A stretch of DNA of 64,000 nt. Origin: Macrocystis pyrifera. Taxonomy: Eukaryota; Sar; Phaeophyceae; Laminariales; Laminariaceae. Within the stretch, counting starts at the first letter, position 1, and every line of letters starts with the position of its first letter. The notes beneath the pieces were generated by a model. That model had not been told where the DNA came from. It was given only the letters and a program-made list of their open reading frames with translations, and made no database searches. The stretch is taken from assembly GCA_031763025.1 (NCBI GenBank), contig JASSKH010000005.1:14350128-14414127 (forward strand), written 5' to 3'. A program made the position numbers and the translations under genes. Shown one piece after another: positions 58,860 through 64,000 of this stretch.

Positions 58860-59800
58860 TAGCATGACGCTACAGCCACATTATACTAGCTACTCCATCG
58901 GCGTAAAATCGAAAAAAGAAAAAAGAAAAAAAAAACGGCAAAGGTCGCCGCCGCCCGCCGCCGCCTAAGGCAACCCAAGGGTCGAGACGGGAGAAGTGCT
59001 ACTGTAGTAGAGCGATTTCTATCTCAAGCCACTACCGCTGTATAACTGTATAACCACTGCATATAATATATTCATTATGCGAACGTACCCAGGATATGTT
59101 TTATTGATAATAGCTCGATACTGTTACAAGGTAGCTATATGGTACATATTCTTCCATCACACGTTTGCAGCATAGCTGCGGGTAGCACTGCAGGTGAGGT
59201 GCAATCGTGGGGGGGGGGGGGGGGGGGGGCAGCTGGCGCGTTCGTCGAGCAAAGGCGTCGTTTCGCGCGCTCAAAGCAAACACTGCTATTCCTATCTTCC
59301 GCAAGAAATTTACGCACGTATGCAGCCATGACGGCACTTGTTTCGCGGCGCTAAAAGCCTAAAGCACGACGGGGGCAGAGGGGGCTTGAAAAGACGGCAT
59401 AGGGCCATACCAAAAAGACGCAGCAACGCACACACGAAGACGGACAAAACGCACCAAACAAGCAAGTAAAAAAAAAAAAACGTATCGTGTGTCGGGGGGG
59501 AGGTACGTAGCTCTACCCGACTGTCACGTACGTCCGCGCTGACTGCTCCACGAAACGTTGCAGCAAACAACAAACACACCATACGAGTAGCCAGCCTCAC
59601 TACATAAAATCGAAACACGCACCATGAGTGATTGCAGAGTTTAATCCGCCCATTATACACACAACAAAGTCCCCACGGTTTGCGTGAGAACGTAAGAAAA
59701 CGACCCTGACCCTGACCCTGATCCTGATCCTGATCCTGACGCCCCCCCCCCTCTCCTTGCATCCCTCCTTCCTATCGGTCCGCTGTCGCGACCCCCTGCC
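58860..59800. other. Intergenic or intronic, no gene assigned
   Basis: Contains a G20 run at 59210-59229 and a (CCTGAC/T)n tract at 59704-59738. A minus frame at 59329 (MAAYVRKFLAEDRNS) looks protein-like but has no confirmed splice partner. Confidence 0.4.
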
Positions 59801-59802
59801 GC

Positions 59803-60492
59803 TCACAAAAGAGCAGCATCGGGCTGATCCTGCTCCGCTTGTGCTTTGTTTTCGAAGCCCGGAAACGCCAGGAAGTCCACATCGAAGTCGGTGTCGAAGT
59901 CCCTCTCGCCCTCACCGACGTCGGTGTCAGTGTCTGACTCACTCAGGCTTCCATCGCTACAGCAGCAGCAGCAGCAGCAGCAGCAGTATCCCACACACGC
60001 GTGAGGGGTGGGGGGGAGGGGGGTGACGTCCAAACAAAAGCGATAACGACAAGCAAAAGGATGGGAGGAAGATCAGATCAGATCAGATCAGATCAGATCA
60101 GATCAGATCAGACCAGATCAATCGGTTTCAGACGTGTACAAAATTTCACGACGTTGTGGTATCTTTACAAGACCGCAGACGCTGACGCTGCTCAGCAACG
60201 GCAGCAGCGGCAACAGCAACAGTTTCCACACACGCTGGAGAGGTGACGTAGAAACGAAAAAAAGAAAGAAAAAAAAGAAGACAAGCCGAAGGAAAAGACC
60301 AAGATATTACCAGAAGATTCGGTTAAAAGAGAGGCAAAGGGGAAAAGAAAGCAGAGGCGGACAAGACCAAATCAGTCGGTTTCGGGAGTTCGCAAGCTTT
60401 GACGGCGTTTTGACATTTTTCCCCCAAGATGACACACACGTCGTCGCTGCCTGCCTAGCTGTTGATCTTGCGCCCGCCGCCGTCTCAGTCAT
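59803..60492 (-). CDS. Small acidic protein, tentative two-exon gene
   Basis: 60492-60440 (MTETAAGARSTARQAAT) joins in phase 2 over about 480 bp to 59956-59803 (DGSLSESDTDTDVGEG to QPDAALL, stop), giving about 68 aa. The second exon is strongly acidic with an FDTDFDVDFLAFPGF stretch and is the better supported part. The acceptor follows a (CTG)n tract. The family is not recognised and the first exon is a guess. Confidence 0.35.
59961..59990. repeat. (CAG)n microsatellite
   Basis: About ten CAG units directly upstream of the minus-strand acceptor at 59957. Confidence 0.9.
60070..60120. repeat. (GATCA)n microsatellite
   Basis: About nine GATCA units followed by GACCAGATCA. Confidence 0.9.
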
Positions 60493-60588
60493 GCTTGAGG
60501 CTCGATTGTTGCAGGGTGCTAGTCAACGCATGTCGACAAAACCATACCCCCCATTCGAAACTTCGATGTTCCGAGACAGATATTACTA

Positions 60589-60688
60589 TTACGGGGGGCC
60601 ATAGTAAATAGCACCAAATATTGTTAGTAAAAATGGGTAAATATATATGGTAGGGTTTTGTGTGTACCGTTACTATGGTCAACCGTAA
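60589..60688. mobile_element. Hairpin MITE, copy 8
   Basis: TTACGGGGGGCCATAGTAAA start and TTACTATGGTCAACCGTAA end, with TA flanks. The right arm is shortened. Confidence 0.8.
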
Positions 60689-60830
60689 TAGATACCATGA
60701 TTGATATTGATAGCACAGCAGCAGTGCCGGCCCCTCCATAGTGCCAGTATATGATACGCGCCAGCCGATAATACCGGCACTACAGCGCCAACCGGCACTA
60801 ATTACTCCGCACACTGCCACACTATTCATA

Positions 60831-60940
60831 TTACGAGCGGCCATATTAAACAGGACCTACAGCAGGGTACATACAAAAACCTACACATTTGGTTATTTTT
60901 ACTAACAATATTTGGTCCTATTTACTATGGTCCTCCGCAA
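60831..60940. mobile_element. Hairpin MITE, copy 9 (inverted order)
   Basis: TTACGAGCGGCCATATTAAA start and TTTACTATGGTCCTCCGCAA end, with TA flanks. Confidence 0.8.
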
Positions 60941-61050
60941 TAGTTCATCCCATCTGTACCAAGCGATTCCACAGGCATTATGTAGTGATCAGCCGGCACA
61001 ACTCCACCGGCACTATAGAGGGACCACTACTGCTGTACCCGCACGAGCTA

Positions 61051-61154
61051 TTACGGGGGACCACAGTAAATAGGACCTACGGTGCGCACAAACACCCTAT
61101 ATTTCCCTATTTTAACTAACAATATTTGGTCCCATTTACTATGGTCCCCCGCAA
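61051..61154. mobile_element. Hairpin MITE, copy 10 (inverted order)
   Basis: TTACGGGGGACCACAGTAAA start and TTACTATGGTCCCCCGCAA end. Confidence 0.8.
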
Positions 61155-61386
61155 CAGGATCATGTTTCCCGGGTGCGATCAGGTTGTGTGGATTGTGGTC
61201 AGGAACACGACGGAGATTCCATCTAACACTATTAATAGGGAGTTCCATACATCGATGCGGGATTATAGGAAAGGGATATTTAGGCGGATATTCTGCGGGA
61301 TAAACGGCAGGTTTATTGCGCTGGCAGTTTGCCGGATAATGGTCTGCATGCGTTGTCATGTGCTGTGTGGCACGGGTGTTGCGAAA

Positions 61387-61740
61387 AGTTTTTTTTTGCC
61401 AGAGATGGGATCTGTCTTCTACGGTTCTCGTAGAGCAGCTGAAAACGGCAAAATTAGCATATTTACGGGGAACCATAGCAGATAGGACCTACGGTACACA
61501 CAAAAAAAAAAAAAATGCCAGAGATGGGAGATCTGTCTTCTACGGATTCTCGCACAGCAGCTGAAAACGGCCAAAATTAGCATCTATTTACGGGGGGACC
61601 ATAGTAAATAGGACCTATGGTACGCACAATCGTTTTTTTTTTTTGCCAGAGATGGGATCTGTCTTACGGTTCTCGCAGAACAGCTGAAAACGGCAAAATA
61701 AGCATCCATTTACGGGGGATCGTAGTAAATAGGACCTATG
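61387..61740 (+). repeat. Tandem triplet of about 118 bp containing a MITE half
   Basis: Three units, each with GCCAGAGATGGGATCTGTCT, a CTCG..CAGCTGAAAACGGC block, then TTTACGGGGGACCATAGTAA and ATAGGACCTA. The left MITE arm was captured and amplified with its flank. Confidence 0.8.
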
Positions 61741-61824
61741 GTGCACACAAAAACCTACTGGTATATATTTACCTGCCTTGTACTGGCAATAAATATTTGG
61801 ACCTGTTTATTAAGGTGCCCCGCA
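61709..61824. mobile_element. Hairpin MITE, copy 11
   Basis: Begins in the third unit of the triplet and ends TTTATTAAGGTGCCCCGCAA. It is the only full element of that cluster. Confidence 0.65.
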
Positions 61825-61959
61825 AGAGTACGATATATAGCAGAAGTGGGGGGGGGGAGGAGAGCCTACTACTGTATGTGACTCCGGGTCTGAGTCACGA
61901 CTATGAGGGAGAGAGAAAAAAAATGGCGCGAAGATAGTACACGGAAAAAGCAGAAGAAG

Positions 61960-62462
61960 AAGAAGAAGAAGGTCGTAATCTAGACGATCTACTGTACGCA
62001 CATCTTGATCTCTCTGACGTGTGAAATAACTTTGTAACGGCCATTACTTGCACTTGCGCAAAAAAAAAAAAAAAAAAAGTCTGACCCAAAATATAGGGAC
62101 AGTTAGCATATAAATATTAACCACAAAAGCTATACGAGCTGGGCTGGCCAAGAGCAGCTTTTTTGTTCGTGCGTTCATATCTCATGAACGACGACGAAGT
62201 AGCCAGAGCTGATCATATCCTCTTGATCGGCCAATCAAAGCGGTCATGCACGTCTATGTTGTGTGCTGATTGGGCACGATCGCACAAATGCTTTCTTTTT
62301 TCGAGTAGTTTATTGAACTTTTTCACATGAAAACGTCTTTTTGTAACCGTTTTTTTATGCGGCGAAATATATTAAAAAATAAAAACTCGAGACAAAGCAA
62401 CCCATCCCACATCCCACCTCGTGCAACAAGCGCACGCCAGCACCTATACGAGCGCGAAAAAC
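61960..62462. other. Upstream region of the 62463 gene
   Basis: Contains an A18 run at about 62060-62078, then a short piece (AAAATATAGGGACAGTTAGC) that resembles 43548-43566. No exon is seen. Confidence 0.45.
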
Positions 62463-63479
62463 ATGGCGCCCAGCTCGCCTACGAGTACAGACACGAGCAG
62501 CCGCCGGCTGAAGACTTCCAGCGTCCGCCATTACGTAGAGAGTGGGTCTGGGAAGCACAGGCTCTGGGTCAACTTCACTCCAGCGACAGGAAAGCGATCG
62601 GTTAGGAAAACGTCCAGCAGATTTGATTCCCATGAGGAGGCTCTCGAGGCTAGCGATGCCTTCAGGGCCAGCTGGGAACACAGCGTGAGGGGCTTAGCTG
62701 CCAGTGCTGACGTGGTCCGCCGTGTGCTAGGGTCGACTCCAGCGGCGGAGATTGCGGAGCTACCAGCAGGCAAGTGCCGCACGCTTTGCGTGTTCGCGGA
62801 TACCAAATTTGAATCGCATTTTTTGTGGTTTTTGTGCTGTGTTTTTTGTCCGTTTGGACCAAGATAGACTGGAATGTAAATATCGTTTGTGTACTATAAT
62901 GAAGATCATAATGTCATTATATTTTCGTCCAGATTGGTATATGTACTGCTGTACGTAAACCTTGCTTGGTATCGTAGCATGCTCTTTTCGATTATATTCG
63001 TGCTTGCACTCGTACTCGTACAGTGGTCGTGCTGCTGTGCGCGTGCTGCCATCTGCACGCACTGCTATCTGCGCGTGATGCTTAGTGTACGTACGACGTA
63101 CCTGGAACCTCGTATAAGTTTGTCTGTGTTGCTGGGTATGTACTGTCGATATGGACACCACTCGTGCCGCTGTCTGTGTGTACTGTGCAACCTGCGCGCC
63201 TGCTTGCTTTGGTATTTGCATTGAGACCTCACACAACCCCCCTGCCCTCTTGCAACCGCCCGCAACACCCCCACAGGGAAATCTCTCAACAGTCTCGGCT
63301 ACCTGAACTGCGCACAAGCGAACCAGTTCAAGCGTCAGCGCAAGTGCGGCTCGACCTTGACCCGCGCACGATTCATAGCGGCAACGTGCTTGTCTGCTCG
63401 ACAGAGGCGTTCCATTGTGCGGGGTCTGCAGGGGAGAACCGCAAGCGACATAAGAGACTGGGACCGTTACCATCCATGA
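62463..63479 (+). CDS. Unknown basic protein, two exons, GC-AG intron
   Basis: Exon 62463-62769 (102 codons plus one base) ends CCAGCAG|GCAAGT, a classic GC donor. It joins in phase 1 to 63277-63479 (acceptor CCCACAG, stop TGA), giving about 169 aa. The N-terminus is Ser/Thr-rich. Residues about 22-63 (HRLWVNFTPATGKRSV to FDSHEEALEASDAF) resemble a small beta-strand plus helix DNA-binding unit of AP2/integrase type, but this is weak. The second exon is basic (QFKRQRKCGSTLTRARF, RQRRSIVRGLQGR). No family is assigned. Confidence 0.5.
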
Positions 63480-64000
63480 CGTAATTCATATATCTGTCTT
63501 CTGGTACCGAAGTGTGACACTTTATTCTCCCTTCGTACGTGTATCTAGCCGGGTGTACAGCGATGCTGGCCTCGGGCTCTTGCGGAGTTCAGGGGTATAG
63601 GTTTTAGGTAACCGCTTCTTTGCGGTCTCACCTGAGTTCTCACGTGACTGTCGCCTGTTACTAGTACCACTATTTGCACGCATCACTCGCGCTCGTACTT
63701 GACCGCCAGCCAAAAAAACAGGTCGAACAAGTCCGGAGCGTGTTTGCTCGTATCGCGGCTTTCCCCCAGTTTCGCGGGAAATCGAAAATGTAGGATTCTC
63801 ACACCAATTTTTATTTTTTTGACCTGAAATTTCAATGCCCCATTCGCACTGGCAAGACAAAGGGATTACTTTCTGCACCACTTGAATTTTTTTTTTTTTT
63901 TCGTCAGTTTTGGTCGAATTTGTTTTTCGGTGATTCTTATAATGTGCCTTTAGCTCCCGAAAAAAAAAAAAAAAAAAAAAAGTGGTGCAGTAATCAGTCC
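63480..64000. other. Downstream flank, no gene seen
   Basis: Contains a T16 run at about 63886-63901 and an A22 run at 63960-63981 near the window end, possibly a retroelement tail. No coding signal. Confidence 0.45.

Noticed and set aside
62520..62650. Definite AP2/ERF domain
   Set aside because: Only a loose pattern (WVNF, KR, F..EEA..A.D). The core YRG and WLG signatures are absent.

Overview
The window looks like nuclear DNA of a multicellular brown alga (Phaeophyceae), or at least a stramenopile. Base composition is balanced. Genes are split into many short exons (30 to 255 nt) by introns of about 0.1 to 4 kb with GT-AG (one GC-AG) borders. One gene encodes a secreted parallel beta-helix protein with a Pro/Thr linker and a C-terminal WSC domain, an architecture expanded in brown algae. 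The organism call is an inference. All exon models were built by hand from reading frame, splice sites and phase; no transcript or database evidence was available.

Layout. 1-7.2 kb: minisatellites, a duplicated TACCGA-rich array, a tRNA-like pol III unit, a SINE and two 5'-truncated copies of one LINE arranged as a large inverted repeat. 7.4-18.2 kb (+): eleven exons of the beta-helix/WSC gene, with hairpin MITEs and short dispersed repeats in its introns; its 5' end is not visible. 18.2-24 kb: gene-poor, with a 42-bp satellite in three blocks of alternating orientation and a roughly 230-bp tandem repeat. 24.5-25.5 kb (-): the 3' exons of an unknown gene with a SINE in its last intron. 26.3-31.4 kb (+): a small two-TM protein of about 110 aa, with a miniature LTR element in an intron. 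33-34.5 kb (-): a long open exon spliced to a short terminal exon. 34.6-47.0 kb (-): a nine-exon homologue of CLN5, the lysosomal bis(monoacylglycero)phosphate synthase family, here with a predicted C-terminal membrane anchor. Its introns carry a LINE, several LINE 3' ends tailed with poly-C, and one uninterrupted run of 330 C. 47.3-54.3 kb (+), head-to-head with it: a complete four-exon homologue of TMEM218, a ciliary transition-zone membrane protein. Its introns hold a foldback element, a nested miniature LTR element with an intact empty site, and an inverted GGAAGCACCATG minisatellite. 54.6-60.5 kb (-): two tentative unknown genes. 60.5-61.9 kb: a MITE cluster. 62.5-63.5 kb (+): a two-exon gene with a GC-AG intron.

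The genes do not form a pathway. The CLN5-like and TMEM218-like genes may share a promoter region of 300 to 375 bp. The beta-helix/WSC protein would act in the extracellular matrix. Most of the window is transposon and satellite DNA. The most unusual signals are LINE copies sitting inside poly-C tracts, an 18-fold recurrence of the 9-bp palindrome TACCWGGTA in unrelated flanks, and the alternating 42-bp satellite.
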